64,000 nt of DNA from [Clostridium] scindens ATCC 35704 (GCF_004295125.1 NZ_CP036170.1:2544501-2608500), one strand, 5' to 3'. Positions 43,601 through 51,837 are shown, counted from the stretch's first letter. The notes: generated from the letters alone by a model not told the origin. Numbers and translations are program-made.

Positions 43601-44698
43601 ATGGACAAAGATCCTTTTAAGGAGTATATCAAGGAGTCCGAGCCGGACAAGCGGGACAAAGGTTATGCTTGGCATACAGCCATTGGCCTGCAGGCGGTTG
43701 ATGGACTCAAGACATCGGAATATCTGGTGCGGACGGCTGTCCGGAATATCGAGGGCGAGATCACATTTGAAGAAGCAAATGAACTCCTGCAGTCCTACTA
43801 CAAGGAAAATCCTGCCCGTGATGCATCTGACCGCACTGAGGAGGCAGATAAGGTTTCCGCGAGGATTGCAGCACTTCTTTCTGAGCGAGCTTTCAGTTTT
43901 ACGCCGAATGAGTATCTTTCTATCCATAGAAAGCTGTTCACCGGGATCTATTCTCACGCAGGCCGGATTCGGGATTACAACATTACGAAGAAGGAATGGG
44001 TGCTGAACGGCGCGACCGTACTCTACGGCAGTGCCACGGAGCTTCGGGCAACATTGGATTATGATTTTTCCGAAGAGAAGAAGTTCTCTTATAAAAATCT
44101 GTCGATGGACGAGATCATTCATCACCTTGCTTATTTCGTTTCCAGACTGTGGCAGATTCATGTTTTCGGCGAGGGCAACACCAGAACGACAGCGGTATTC
44201 TTTATCAAATATCTGCGCACGCTGGGCTTTGATGTGACAAACGATATTTTTGCCGAGAACGCATGGTATTTCCGTAATTCGCTGTTCAGGGCAAACTACA
44301 ACGATCTGAAAAACGGCATTCATGAAACGACAGAATACCTTGAGACATTCCTCCGCAATCTCCTGCTGGATGAAAACCATCCGCTGCATAACCGGACATT
44401 GCATATCAGCGGAGCATTTGGCGAGCCTGAAAAAGTGAACATTGACGAAGAAAAAGCGAACATTGGAAAAGAAAAAGTGAACATTGAAGATGTGTTCACA
44501 GCAAAGACCGCTTCGCATATTCAGGAATTGAGAGAGAAACTAGGCCAGCAGGCCGTTTTCGGCAGATCGGATGTTCAGAATGCACTTGGGCTGAAGCCAA
44601 CGAGAAGTTCCGCGTTGCTGCGTGAGATGGCAGAGCACGGGATCATCGAGCCGGTCTCTGGGCACGGAAAAGGAAAGTATCGTTTTCGGCAGCAGTAG
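43601..44698 (+). CDS. Fic-domain protein (probable AMPylase) with C-terminal winged helix
   Basis: A 365-residue Fic protein. The active-site motif is HVFGEGNTRTTAVFF (HxFxxGNxR), a variant with Thr-Arg in place of Gly-Arg. Upstream are the Fic N-terminal helices and a flap region (YNITKKEWVLNGATVLYGSA). Between residues ~275 and 300 three EKxNI units recur. The last ~60 residues (VFGRSDVQNALGLKPTRSSALLREM) form a winged helix. Fic proteins transfer AMP or phosphate groups to protein targets. Whether it is toxin, regulator or housekeeping is not clear from the sequence. Confidence 0.9.
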   Translation: MDKDPFKEYIKESEPDKRDKGYAWHTAIGLQAVDGLKTSEYLVRTAVRNIEGEITFEEANELLQSYYKENPARDASDRTEEADKVSARIAALLSERAFSFTPNEYLSIHRKLFTGIYSHAGRIRDYNITKKEWVLNGATVLYGSATELRATLDYDFSEEKKFSYKNLSMDEIIHHLAYFVSRLWQIHVFGEGNTRTTAVFFIKYLRTLGFDVTNDIFAENAWYFRNSLFRANYNDLKNGIHETTEYLETFLRNLLLDENHPLHNRTLHISGAFGEPEKVNIDEEKANIGKEKVNIEDVFTAKTASHIQELREKLGQQAVFGRSDVQNALGLKPTRSSALLREMAEHGIIEPVSGHGKGKYRFRQQ

Positions 44699-44890
44699 GG
44701 TTGAGGCGATGGGATTTCAGACTTGTTCCCGTCGAGCGAAGTCTTGAAGCGATCGGCGATTTGTCCGGACTGCATATAATAGGTAGAACAGCGGGTGTTG
44801 ACCTGTTTCCGCTAACGAGCGCGGTCGTGAAAATGGCGATTTTCGGGTAAAAATGCCCTTGGAGCAATTCCCGTTTACAGACGGGCTAAA

Positions 44891-44959
44891 TTTGACATCA
44901 ATTCGGAGCAATCGAGCCATGTTGAGACGGTAGTATTGATGTCAAGGCGAGACACATAA
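44891..44959 (+). pseudogene. second serine recombinase tail
   Basis: The frame reads FDINSEQSSHVETVVLMSRRDT to a TAA stop, the conserved end of large serine recombinases. It is shorter than the copy at 39892-40068 and clearly diverged outside the HVETVVLMSR block. Both are followed by the same iteron-like array, so each marks the end of a related element. Confidence 0.7.
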
Positions 44960-45073
44960 GAGGCTCGAAAGCCCTTGAGCACTTTCCGGATTCCGTCAGC
45001 TTCGAGAGAAGTCAGCTGGACAATCGCTCTGCGGTAACTTATCAAGACCAATTTACGGCCAAAATGTGACAGG

Positions 45074-45156
45074 GTTGGGTTGCCGGATTAGATGTCAGGG
45101 GTTGAGTTAGCGGATTAGATGTTGGGCAGGTTGTGGCTGCGGATTAGATGTCAAGG
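45074..45156 (+). repeat. three iteron-like GGATTAGATGTC repeats, copy B
   Basis: Diverged copy of the array at 40189-40271: GGTTGCCGGATTAGATGTC, GAGTTAGCGGATTAGATGT, and GTGGCTGCGGATTAGATGT. The shared order and spacing, with point differences, indicate homologous element ends rather than a recent duplication. Confidence 0.65.
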
Positions 45157-45340
45157 TCGGGAAGGGTTGAAAATAAAGGAATTGTGGGTGAGCAAATCAG
45201 ACTGATGGAGGTAGATTGGCTGGAACCTGATACGCAACTAAAGTTTACAAAAGTCATATAAATATGTCGCGTTTGGTTGGTGGAGTCTACACGCGCCCTT
45301 GGGTATAATTAATATAGAAACTATCGAAAGAGGGTGCGAA

Positions 45341-46399
45341 ATGAGAGTGATAAAAATCATTTTAATTATTATTCTGATAATTGCTGCCGTAGGTACGATA
45401 GTATTCAGTATATATTGGTATCGTAACATCCATTGGTATAATAAATATGAGAAGGCTTTGCATGAGGTTCACGCTACAGAAAAGCAGATTACATTACCGA
45501 CCGGAAGCATCATCAATTACGGAGAGGTTGAAAATGATAAACCGCCACTTCTCCTGATTCACGGACAGATGGGCATATGGGAGGATTATGCGCTTGTCAT
45601 GCCTGAACTAGGCAAAAAATGGCATATTTATGCTGTTGATGTATATGGACACGGAGAATCATCACACGATGAAAGTCTCTATTATCTCGGCGTGAACGGT
45701 GACGATCTGATCTGGTTTATCAACAATGTCATCGGCAAGCCTACAGTTGTTGCCGGATATTCCAACGGAGCTATCACGGCAGCATATGTTGCGGCATACG
45801 GCGGTGGCAACATTGCGGGTGTGGTGCTTGAAGACCCTCCGGTATTTTCAACCGAGGGAGAAGGCTGGGAGGACAGCTTTGCCTATAAGGATACGTACAA
45901 GCCTTTGCATGATTACAATAAGTCGGATAAGACGGAGTGCTGGGAAGCTTATTACCTCCGTCACTGCTACTGGGGGCAGCTGTATATGAAAAATGCAATG
46001 CCGGGTATTGCTGATTATGCTCAGAAATATCATGACAAGCATCCTGATGCGGCTGTGAAGATTGGGTATCTGCCTTCTTCTATTTGGTATGTGTTTGAAT
46101 ATGCCATAGAGTATGATTTTGCATATGGAGAGCGTTTCTATGACCTGAGCTGAAATCATGGCCTCAGGCACGAGGATATCCTGTCGGATATTGAAATTCC
46201 ATGCGTGTACATTCACGCGAAGGAACAGGTGGATGATAATGGAACATATCTCTGCGCTGCTTCCCGCGAGCAGGCTGAGCGTGCCGTTTCTTACATCGGA
46301 GATAATTGCAGCCTGTTGGAGACGGATACAAGTGATCATGTAATTCATACCGTTCATAGTGATTTCTATATCCAAGCCGTTAATACATTGCAGAAATGA
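45341..46399 (+). pseudogene. alpha/beta hydrolase gene with an in-frame stop
   Basis: One membrane helix at the N-terminus (ILIIILIIAAVGTIVFSIYW) is followed by an alpha/beta hydrolase domain: LLLIHGQMGIWED (oxyanion region), DVYGHGESS, and the nucleophile elbow VAGYSNGAITAAY. A TGA at 46151 follows FYDLS. The same frame then continues, without a shift, as NHGLRHEDILSDIEIPCVYIHAKEQ ... DTSDHVIHTVHSDFY to 46399. The part after the stop carries the probable catalytic His. A TGG-to-TGA change fits. The protein made would be truncated and probably inactive. Confidence 0.82.
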
Positions 46400-46409
46400 G
46401 GATTTTGAT

Positions 46410-46859
46410 TTGCTGAAAGAGAATCTGATCATGCTGCGAAAATTGAAAGGTTTTTCGCAGGAGGAAATTGCTGAAAAGATAGATATTTCCCGTCAGGCAT
46501 ATGGTAAATGGGAGAGCGGAGAGACAATACCGGATATAGAGAAGTGTGCCTTGCTGGCCGAAGTATATGGCATCACCATCGACAGCTTGATTCGTGAGTA
46601 CCAGGTAGAGAATACGCCTATGGCACCGGCTCCGGAAGGTAAGCATATTTTCGGAACCGTTGCAATAAGTGAGCGCGGACAGATTGTTATTCCAAAGGAG
46701 GCACGGGAATTGTTCGGATTGACCGGCGGGTGTAAGATGGTAATCCTTGGAGATGAAAAGGAAGGGTTAGCGTTGGTCAGAGCTGATAAATTTGAGAAGA
46801 GAATAAAAGATGTTCTGACGAATGCTGGAATGGATACCAATATTGAAAAAAGCAAATGA
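46410..46859 (+). CDS. XRE-type HTH regulator fused to an AbrB-like domain
   Basis: A 149-residue regulator: an HTH_3 domain (LKENLIMLRKLKGFSQEEIAEKIDISRQAYGKWESG, in outline) and, from residue ~85, an AbrB/SpoVT-like swapped-hairpin domain (FGTVAISERGQIVIPKEARELFGL). Both parts bind DNA. TTG at 46410 is the start with a GAGG 8 bp upstream; the frame also extends back to a GTG at 46359 inside the hydrolase gene. It may be a partner or target of the neighbouring toxin-antitoxin region. Confidence 0.85.
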   Translation: MLKENLIMLRKLKGFSQEEIAEKIDISRQAYGKWESGETIPDIEKCALLAEVYGITIDSLIREYQVENTPMAPAPEGKHIFGTVAISERGQIVIPKEARELFGLTGGCKMVILGDEKEGLALVRADKFEKRIKDVLTNAGMDTNIEKSK

Positions 46860-46874
46860 TGTTATTAAACAAAG

Positions 46875-46920
46875 AGAGCAAGCCGCCCCATAGGTAAATC
46901 CCATGGGCGACTTGCTCTTA
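46875..46920 (+). terminator. bidirectional-looking terminator
   Basis: AGAGCAAG/CTTGCTCT outer arms and CGCCCCA/TGGGCG inner arms form a long stem, ending in TTATTCTG. It lies behind the HTH-AbrB gene and, on the other strand, directly behind a recombinase tail remnant. Confidence 0.75.
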
Positions 46921-46995
46921 TTCTGTAATATTGATGCTGAGACCGGATTTGAACTCGACCGTGAAGTGGTCTGCCTCAGTGGGCGTATAAAATTT
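46918..46995 (-). pseudogene. short recombinase-like C-terminal remnant
   Basis: The minus strand reads FYTPTEADHFTVEFKSGLSINITE to a stop at 46918. The F-K-S-G-(L/V)-x-I ending resembles the C-terminus of serine recombinases (compare [11 protein letters not shown] in the recombinase ending at 6543). Only about 26 codons are left. Confidence 0.45.
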
Positions 46996-47028
46996 AAAGT
47001 TTTGTCACAAAATATCTTTTGCAAATGC

Positions 47029-47057
47029 TTGCAATCGCAAGCGAAAGCGAATATAAT
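47029..47057 (+). promoter_or_regulatory. promoter and operator of the relBE-type pair
   Basis: TTGCAA and TATAAT are 17 bp apart. The palindrome CTTGCAATCGCAAG covers the -35, a natural operator for autoregulation by the antitoxin. The antitoxin start is 24 bp downstream of the -10, behind AAAAAAGGAGG. Confidence 0.65.
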
Positions 47058-47080
47058 ATAAGAAAAAAGGAGGCGATACT

Positions 47081-47386
47081 ATGGCAAACACATCCGCTGT
47101 ATATGCAAGAATAGATACCAATCTTAAGGATACCGCTGAAGGAATTCTTTCTCAGCTAGGCATTTCTCCATCAAGTGCAATTCAGATGCTTTATAGTCAG
47201 ATTGTACTGAAGAAGGGCATGCCGTTTGATTTACGTCTTCCTTCTTCAAAACCTGTCGCTGTCGGTGCAATGACGAAAGAACAGCTTGATGCAGAACTCC
47301 AAAAGGGTGTTGATTCTATCAAAGCAGGAAAAGTATATTCTGCAGATGAAGTTGATGCAGCACTTGCGAAGGAGTTTGGTATATGA
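47081..47386 (+). CDS. RelB/DinJ-type antitoxin
   Basis: A 101-residue antitoxin. The N-terminus is a ribbon-helix-helix of RelB/DinJ type (AVYARIDTNLKDTAEGILSQLGISPSSAIQMLYSQIVLKKGMPF, in outline). The C-terminal helices (AELQKGVDSIKAGKVYSADEV) would wrap the toxin. ATG follows AAAGGAGG. It overlaps the toxin gene by 4 bp. Confidence 0.93.
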   Translation: MANTSAVYARIDTNLKDTAEGILSQLGISPSSAIQMLYSQIVLKKGMPFDLRLPSSKPVAVGAMTKEQLDAELQKGVDSIKAGKVYSADEVDAALAKEFGI

Positions 47387-47712
47387 CGGAAAATTATACA
47401 GTCAGCTACTCTGGGGATGCACTTAATGACCTAAGAGAAATCTACACCTACATTGCAAATGAACTTCTTGTTCCGGAGACCGCCGCTGCTCAGGTGGGGC
47501 GCATCCGAAAAGAGGTTCTTTCCTTGGATTTCATGCCTGCACGCTACGCATTAGTCGAATGGGAACCGTGGCATTCTATGGGAATGTACCAGTTTCCAGT
47601 GAACAACTTTATTGTGTATTATCTGGTCGATGATGAAGCAGGAACTGTTACAGTAGTCCGTGTCTTCTACGGTGGTCGTGACATCGAAGGAATCGTAAAT
47701 TCACATGAGTAA
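47383..47712 (+). CDS. RelE/ParE-type toxin
   Basis: A 109-residue RelE/ParE-superfamily toxin: YTVSYSGDALNDLREIYTYIAN, AQVGRIRKEVLSLDFMPARYALV and the C-terminal NFIVYYLVDDEAGTVTVVRVFYGGRDIEGIV. Basic and Tyr residues are in the places expected of this fold; whether it cleaves mRNA or poisons gyrase cannot be said. It is coupled to the antitoxin. A terminator follows. Confidence 0.92.
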   Translation: MTENYTVSYSGDALNDLREIYTYIANELLVPETAAAQVGRIRKEVLSLDFMPARYALVEWEPWHSMGMYQFPVNNFIVYYLVDDEAGTVTVVRVFYGGRDIEGIVNSHE

Positions 47713-47726
47713 TGAGTAAACAGTAG

Positions 47727-47761
47727 TGGAGCTTTTGCGTAAAAACAAAGGCTCCATTTTT
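47727..47761 (+). terminator. terminator behind the toxin gene
   Basis: TGGAGC[TTTTG] and [CAAAG]GCTCCA arms are followed by five T. It begins 15 bp after the toxin stop and ends where the minus-strand terminase remnant stops. Confidence 0.8.
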
Positions 47762-48305
47762 ATATGAACAAGATTCCTCTGTCATCATAAACAGAAGCAC
47801 CGGTATTATTTCCACAGCGAATGGCACGGTCGAGCCCCATGATGGTCGCAACAGCACCGTCGATTTTTTCTGTGGATTTTTCTTTGTCTGCTTTTACGTT
47901 TCCTGCCTGATCAGCACGGATATAAATGTTATCCATCATCCAGCGAAGTACCGGATGACCGCCGTGAGCCAGCCTTTGCTCCAGCGTCAGTTTCATGAGC
48001 TCTTTTGTCGGAAGTGACATGTCCTTAAAGATCTGACCAAAAGGAACAACAGTAAATCCCATGCCCTCAAGGTTCTGGACCATCTGGACAGCGCCCCAGC
48101 GGTCAAAGGCAATTTCACGGATATTGAAACGTTCTGCGAGCTGTTCGATAAATTTTTCAATGTAACCGTAGTGGACGACATTTCCTTCTGTAGTCTCAAG
48201 GTAGCCTTGGCACTCCCATATATCATAGGGCACATGGTCACGCCGGACTCGGAACTCAAGCGTATCCTCCGGTATCCAAAAATACGGAAGGATGCAGTGA
48301 ATATT
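47760..48305 (-). pseudogene. C-terminal half of a phage terminase large subunit
   Basis: The frame reads ILPYFWIPEDTLEFRVRRDHVPYDIW, EIAFDRWGAVQMVQNLEGMGFTVVPFGQ, RLAHGGHPVLRWMMDNIYI and DGAVATIMGLDRAIR, the conserved nuclease half of HK97/TerL-type terminases (AFDRWG with catalytic Asp; DGAVA near the end). The ATPase half is missing; upstream of about 48305 the sequence is unrelated. It is a relic of another prophage, flanked by an IS21 remnant. Confidence 0.88.
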
Positions 48306-48419
48306 CTGAAGTGGCGGAGCCACTCAATCTCATAGGATAGAGCCAGCGAATCCGTTATCGGGAGCCAGCCGTCCGATGGCGGGAGCCATAACCTGTGTCG
48401 TGGCTCCCGATAGGATGAT

Positions 48420-48536
48420 TTAGTTCTTAATCATCCCTTTCCTTTGTCGCATGGAAACATCTCCGTCAATCCGCATGGTATAGGCAGATGGTATGATGCG
48501 ATCCAGGATAGAATCGGCAAGGGTACTGCCGCCTCT
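48420..48536 (-). pseudogene. C-terminal remnant of an IS21 IstB gene
   Basis: The minus strand reads RGGSTLADSILDRIIPSAYTMRIDG and then VSMRQRKGMIKN to a stop, matching the conserved IstB end (A-D-x-ILDRI ... RI-x-G-x-SMR). The ATPase core is absent. The neighbouring repeats of TCGGGAGCCA / TGGCTCCCGA (about 48358-48412) are probably the inverted end of the same lost element. Confidence 0.7.
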
Positions 48537-48899
48537 ATGGCATCATGATGCTGCAACATCTTGATGCCTGGGAAATGCCGTCAGTCGAGGCATTTCAAAA
48601 ATCATTAGGGTTAGCCGCCTAACAAGAATATCTTAAACGGCTTTATATGATTTTTCAAGACATAGTACCCGCTATGTCTAATGTTTATGTCCATTTCTCG
48701 CAAATTTCTTTTCCTGCACGATATTCAGTTGTCAATTTCCAGTAACTTTCCAGCTATTTCGTACCGATGCGTTACTGGTTTGCTGTGATTTCAGTTTACT
48801 GGAAACAGATGGGGAACACATTGAGCGTAAATTGAGGGGGAATTGAGCAAAATAAGAGATATGTTTTGTGGACTGTTACGCAGATTTAAAGACGTGATT
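48537..48899 (+). other. gene-free stretch, one perfect hairpin
   Basis: No gene seen on either strand. AGACATAG-TACCCG-CTATGTCT (48658-48679) is a perfect hairpin without a T run. The rest is ordinary, probably leftover element DNA. Confidence 0.5.
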
Positions 48900-48954
48900 G
48901 TTTAGATTTTGTTTAACTTTTATGGAGTTGTAGTTTAGTATTGCCTGTTATACT
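48900..48954 (+). promoter_or_regulatory. 11-bp tandem operator and promoter of the zinc-ribbon gene
   Basis: GTTTAGATTTT (48900-48910) and GTTTAACTTTT (48911-48921) form an 11-bp tandem repeat, the spacing of OmpR-family response regulator sites. TATACT (48949-48954) lies 27 bp further, with no good -35, as expected of an activator-dependent promoter. The same repeat and spacing occur before the DUF368 gene. Confidence 0.7.
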
Positions 48955-48984
48955 GGATTCATCAAAACGAGAGGAGCGTACATT

Positions 48985-49644
48985 ATGAGCAAGATTCATG
49001 AAAGAATAATGAGGATGAATACTGGTAAACATTTAAAGCAAATAATTATTGCAGTGCTTTGTGTTCTGCTGATTGGAGGTGGATTATCCGCTGTCATGCT
49101 TCGTACTCAAATCGGTGAGGTAGTTACTACTGTACAGAAATGGGATGATGAAGAAGGAGATAAATCGGAAAAGCATAAAGATACGAGAGAAGAACAGGAT
49201 GGTGAGAAATTCAATTCACAGTTTGAAAACGATTATGAGGGCGAATTTGACGATATAGATTATTTCGATCATATAACAGAACCATCTCCGGCTGCCAAGG
49301 TAGTTGTAGGTCTAACAGGTCTTTTGGGTACGTTGTTGACAATTGCATATTGGATTCTGGTTGCGGCATGGCTTTATCAACGGGCAATACAGGCGGATAT
49401 GAACGGATTGCTCTGGTTCCTTTTGGGAATAGGCGGTAACCTTGGTGCAGTGGTTGTGTTTCTTGTAATACGCGGCATATTTCGTGAAAAATGTCCGTCC
49501 TGCGGAAAATGGCAGAAAGAATCCATATTTTGCAGAAAGTGCGGCGCAGCCGTAAGTCAGGTGTGCTCAGATTGCGGTCAGACTTGCAGAAATACGGATA
49601 AATTCTGTGGAAGTTGTGGAAGAAAATTGAAGGATGAGAAATAA
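48985..49644 (+). CDS. membrane protein with C-terminal double zinc ribbon
   Basis: A 219-residue protein. Helix 1 is at residues ~20-40 (IIIAVLCVLLIGGGLSAVML). An acidic extracytoplasmic loop (~45-105) follows, then two helices (VVVGLTGLLGTLLTIAYWILVAAW and LLWFLLGIGGNLGAVVVFLVI, in outline). The C-terminus has two zinc ribbons (CPSCGKW...CRKCG, CSDCGQTC...CGSCG). It is probably a target of the two-component system encoded behind it. ATG follows GAGAGGAGC. Confidence 0.75.
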   Translation: MSKIHERIMRMNTGKHLKQIIIAVLCVLLIGGGLSAVMLRTQIGEVVTTVQKWDDEEGDKSEKHKDTREEQDGEKFNSQFENDYEGEFDDIDYFDHITEPSPAAKVVVGLTGLLGTLLTIAYWILVAAWLYQRAIQADMNGLLWFLLGIGGNLGAVVVFLVIRGIFREKCPSCGKWQKESIFCRKCGAAVSQVCSDCGQTCRNTDKFCGSCGRKLKDEK

Positions 49645-49756
49645 GGGATTCCATGAATCCTATTAGAAAACAGTGCTTTGCTTTACGGAATATTTGAGAT
49701 ATAATAAATCGTAGCGGAGTTCCTATAGGACAGAAGCATATTGCAGAATAAATTTC

Positions 49757-49788
49757 AAGGGAAGGGAACAGGCAGATTCTCTTCCCTT
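49757..49788 (+). promoter_or_regulatory. hairpin just upstream of the kinase ribosome-binding site
   Basis: AAGGGAAG and CTTCCCTT enclose a 16-nt loop directly before AAAGGTGG. It is a perfect 8-bp stem without a T run and may influence translation of the kinase gene. Confidence 0.5.
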
Positions 49789-49807
49789 AAAGGTGGTTAT
49801 AAAGGAT

Positions 49808-50974
49808 ATGGGAAAAGAAAAGAGAACAGTAAAAAAGAAAATCTTTTATTCGAATACGTTGATGGTGCTCGTTACACTGCTGATTTTTCTTGCAGTAAAT
49901 CTTGTAATAGCAAAAGTCTATATAGAAATAATTGAACAGGACTTCCGGGAAAGTATTACATGGAGTGACAACGAAGAAGATTTAGAGGATGTTTTGCAGG
50001 AACTGACGGTTTATAAAAATGCATTCATTTTCCTGTTGCTGCTGGACGGAGTGATTTGTATTGGTGTGTTGCTGTTTATCAGTCAATTGTTTACCAGAAA
50101 TTTAACAAATCATATCCTGAAGCCACTGAATGAACTGGCAGATGGAGCCAACCGTGTGAAAAATGGTGATTTGACAGTTCCCATTGCGTATCAGGGAGAA
50201 TCGGAGTTTGAGGATGCCTGTCATACATTCAATAATATGCAGTCCCATATACTTACAGAGCAGGAGAAAAATCGAAAATATGAAAAGGCTAGGACTGATA
50301 TGGTAGCCGGGATTTCCCATGACCTTCGGACACCGCTTACGGCTGTTCGAGGTACTATTAAAGGACTGATGGATGGAATCGCTTCTTCACCGGAGCAGCA
50401 GAAGCTTTTTTTGGAGACGGCATATCGAAGAACAGGAGACATGGATGCACTTTTACAGAGACTTTTCTATTTTTCCAAGATGGAAACAGGAAATATGCCG
50501 CTGCATATGGAAAAGGTAAACCTGGCTGTATTTGTGAATCGTTATGTCAGAGGGAAACAGGATGACCCGAAAAAAATAGAACATTCTATTTTGGCAGATG
50601 TCGGGGAAGATATTTGGGCAACGGTTGACCCGGAACAGATGCAGAGAATTCTGGATAATCTGTTGGAAAACAGTTTGAAATATGCTGAGGCAGATGAACT
50701 GAGAATTAAGGTGGAATTGAGTAAGAAAGAACAGACAGCACATTTGGTTTTCTTGGATAATGGACAAGGTGTTTCGGAAGAAAAACTCTCCCATATTTTC
50801 GAAGAATTTTACCGGTGTGATGAATCCAGAAACCGGAAAGAAGGAAATGGGCTGGGACTTCATATTGTGAAATATCTTGTGGAAGCTATGGGTGGAAGCG
50901 TTTATGCAGAGAATCTGGAGGGATTGGCTGTTCACATAATTTTTCCACTGGCAGAGGAGAATGAGAATGGGTGA
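49808..50974 (+). CDS. sensor histidine kinase
   Basis: A 388-residue membrane kinase. Two helices (residues ~17-37 and ~75-97) enclose a short acidic external loop, then a HAMP linker. The H-box is MVAGISHDLRTPLTAVRG; N-box NLLENSLKYAEADE, G1 LDNGQGVSEE, F-box and G2 GNGLGLHIVKYLVE complete the catalytic domain. The short external loop suits sensing in or near the membrane, as in BceS/VanS-like kinases of cell-wall stress. GTG at 49793 is an alternative start. It overlaps the regulator gene by 8 bp. Confidence 0.9.
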   Translation: MGKEKRTVKKKIFYSNTLMVLVTLLIFLAVNLVIAKVYIEIIEQDFRESITWSDNEEDLEDVLQELTVYKNAFIFLLLLDGVICIGVLLFISQLFTRNLTNHILKPLNELADGANRVKNGDLTVPIAYQGESEFEDACHTFNNMQSHILTEQEKNRKYEKARTDMVAGISHDLRTPLTAVRGTIKGLMDGIASSPEQQKLFLETAYRRTGDMDALLQRLFYFSKMETGNMPLHMEKVNLAVFVNRYVRGKQDDPKKIEHSILADVGEDIWATVDPEQMQRILDNLLENSLKYAEADELRIKVELSKKEQTAHLVFLDNGQGVSEEKLSHIFEEFYRCDESRNRKEGNGLGLHIVKYLVEAMGGSVYAENLEGLAVHIIFPLAEENENG

Positions 50975-51674
50975 GAAACGAATTTTAATTGTGGAAGATG
51001 ATGCGGATATCAGCATGATAGAAGAAGCGTATCTGAATACAGCCGGTCTGGAAACAAAAATCGTATCCGAAGGATCTCAGGTTGTTCCATTACTGGAAAA
51101 AGAACGCTTTGACCTGATTCTGCTTGATTTAATGCTGCCGGATAAAAGCGGATACGAGATTTGTAAGGAAATCAGGGATAAACTGGATATTCCAATCCTT
51201 ATGGTGACAGCCAGAACGGAATCTGTGGATAAACTTCGTGGATTCGGGGCCGGAGCAGATGATTACATCTCCAAGCCTTTTGATCCTGCAGAGCTTGTGG
51301 CAAGGGTGAATGCGAACCTCCGTCAATATGAGCGCAGCCGGTTCGGAGCAGCCAAGAAATCAGAGAAAAATCCGGATGAAATTGTCATTGGAGATCTGCG
51401 AATTCTTACGGAAGGCTGGAAGGTTTACAAGGGCGAGAAAGAAATTCGCTTTCCCAACAGAGAATTTGAACTTCTGCAATTTCTTGCGATGAATCCGAAT
51501 ATTGTTTTTTCAAAAGAGCAGTTATTTGAAAAAATATGGGGTTATGATTATGTTGGTGACAGTGCGACTGTTATGGTGCATATCAATCGGATTCGGGAAA
51601 AAATAGAGGATGACAGCAGGAAACCTAAAATATTGGAAACCGTATGGGGCGCAGGATACCGGCTGAATAAATAA
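50967..51674 (+). CDS. OmpR-family response regulator
   Basis: A 235-residue regulator. The receiver has EDDADISM acidic pair, the phosphorylated Asp in LILLDLMLPDKSG, and the Thr/Lys switch residues (VTARTE, SKPFDP). The C-terminal winged helix has NREFELLQFLAMNPN, the recognition helix region SATVMVHINRIREKI and WGAGYRLNK. The ATG at 50967 has GAGGAG 8 bp upstream. It probably binds the 11-bp tandem repeats before 48985 and 51838. Confidence 0.93.
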   Translation: MGEKRILIVEDDADISMIEEAYLNTAGLETKIVSEGSQVVPLLEKERFDLILLDLMLPDKSGYEICKEIRDKLDIPILMVTARTESVDKLRGFGAGADDYISKPFDPAELVARVNANLRQYERSRFGAAKKSEKNPDEIVIGDLRILTEGWKVYKGEKEIRFPNREFELLQFLAMNPNIVFSKEQLFEKIWGYDYVGDSATVMVHINRIREKIEDDSRKPKILETVWGAGYRLNK

Positions 51675-51681
51675 GAGGGAA

Positions 51682-51756
51682 ATGTTTACAAATCTGGGAA
51701 CAGCAATCGGAATGCTTTTGATTACTTTTGGGACAATCCTTTTAGCAATCGTTTAG
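51682..51756 (+). CDS. possible 24-residue single-helix membrane peptide
   Basis: An ATG after AGAGGGAA opens a 24-codon frame, MFTNLGTAIGMLLITFGTILL plus AIV, almost all of it one membrane helix. It lies 8 bp behind the regulator gene, and its stop overlaps the first operator repeat. The ribosome site is close to the ATG, so expression is uncertain. Confidence 0.4.
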   Translation: MFTNLGTAIGMLLITFGTILLAIV

Positions 51757-51806
51757 AAATTGTTTAGAAAAACACCTTCTGTTTGTTTAAGGTAGATTGT
51801 TAAGAT
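51751..51806 (+). promoter_or_regulatory. 11-bp tandem operator and promoter of the DUF368 gene
   Basis: GTTTAGAAATT (51751-51761) and GTTTAGAAAAA (51762-51772) form an 11-bp tandem repeat. TAAGAT (51801-51806) follows 28 bp later, against 27 bp at the 48900 site. The -35 is weak in both. This indicates one response regulator acting on both promoters, most likely the one at 50967. Confidence 0.7.
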
Positions 51807-51837
51807 ATCTATCAAAATCAGACAGGAGGTTTTTTTG

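Larger units (their letters stand above)
44699..45340 (+). other. gene-free stretch with recombinase tail and iteron array
   Basis: No complete gene. It holds a recombinase tail (44891-44959) and the iteron-like array copy B (45074-45156), both described separately. The first ~190 bp resemble non-coding element sequence but cannot be named. A TATAAT at about 45304 could serve the hydrolase gene; no good -35 is seen. Confidence 0.5.

Noticed and set aside
46148-46160. Selenocysteine at the in-frame TGA of the hydrolase
   Set aside because: No SECIS-like hairpin directly behind the TGA, and the position aligns with a non-catalytic residue; a nonsense change is simpler.
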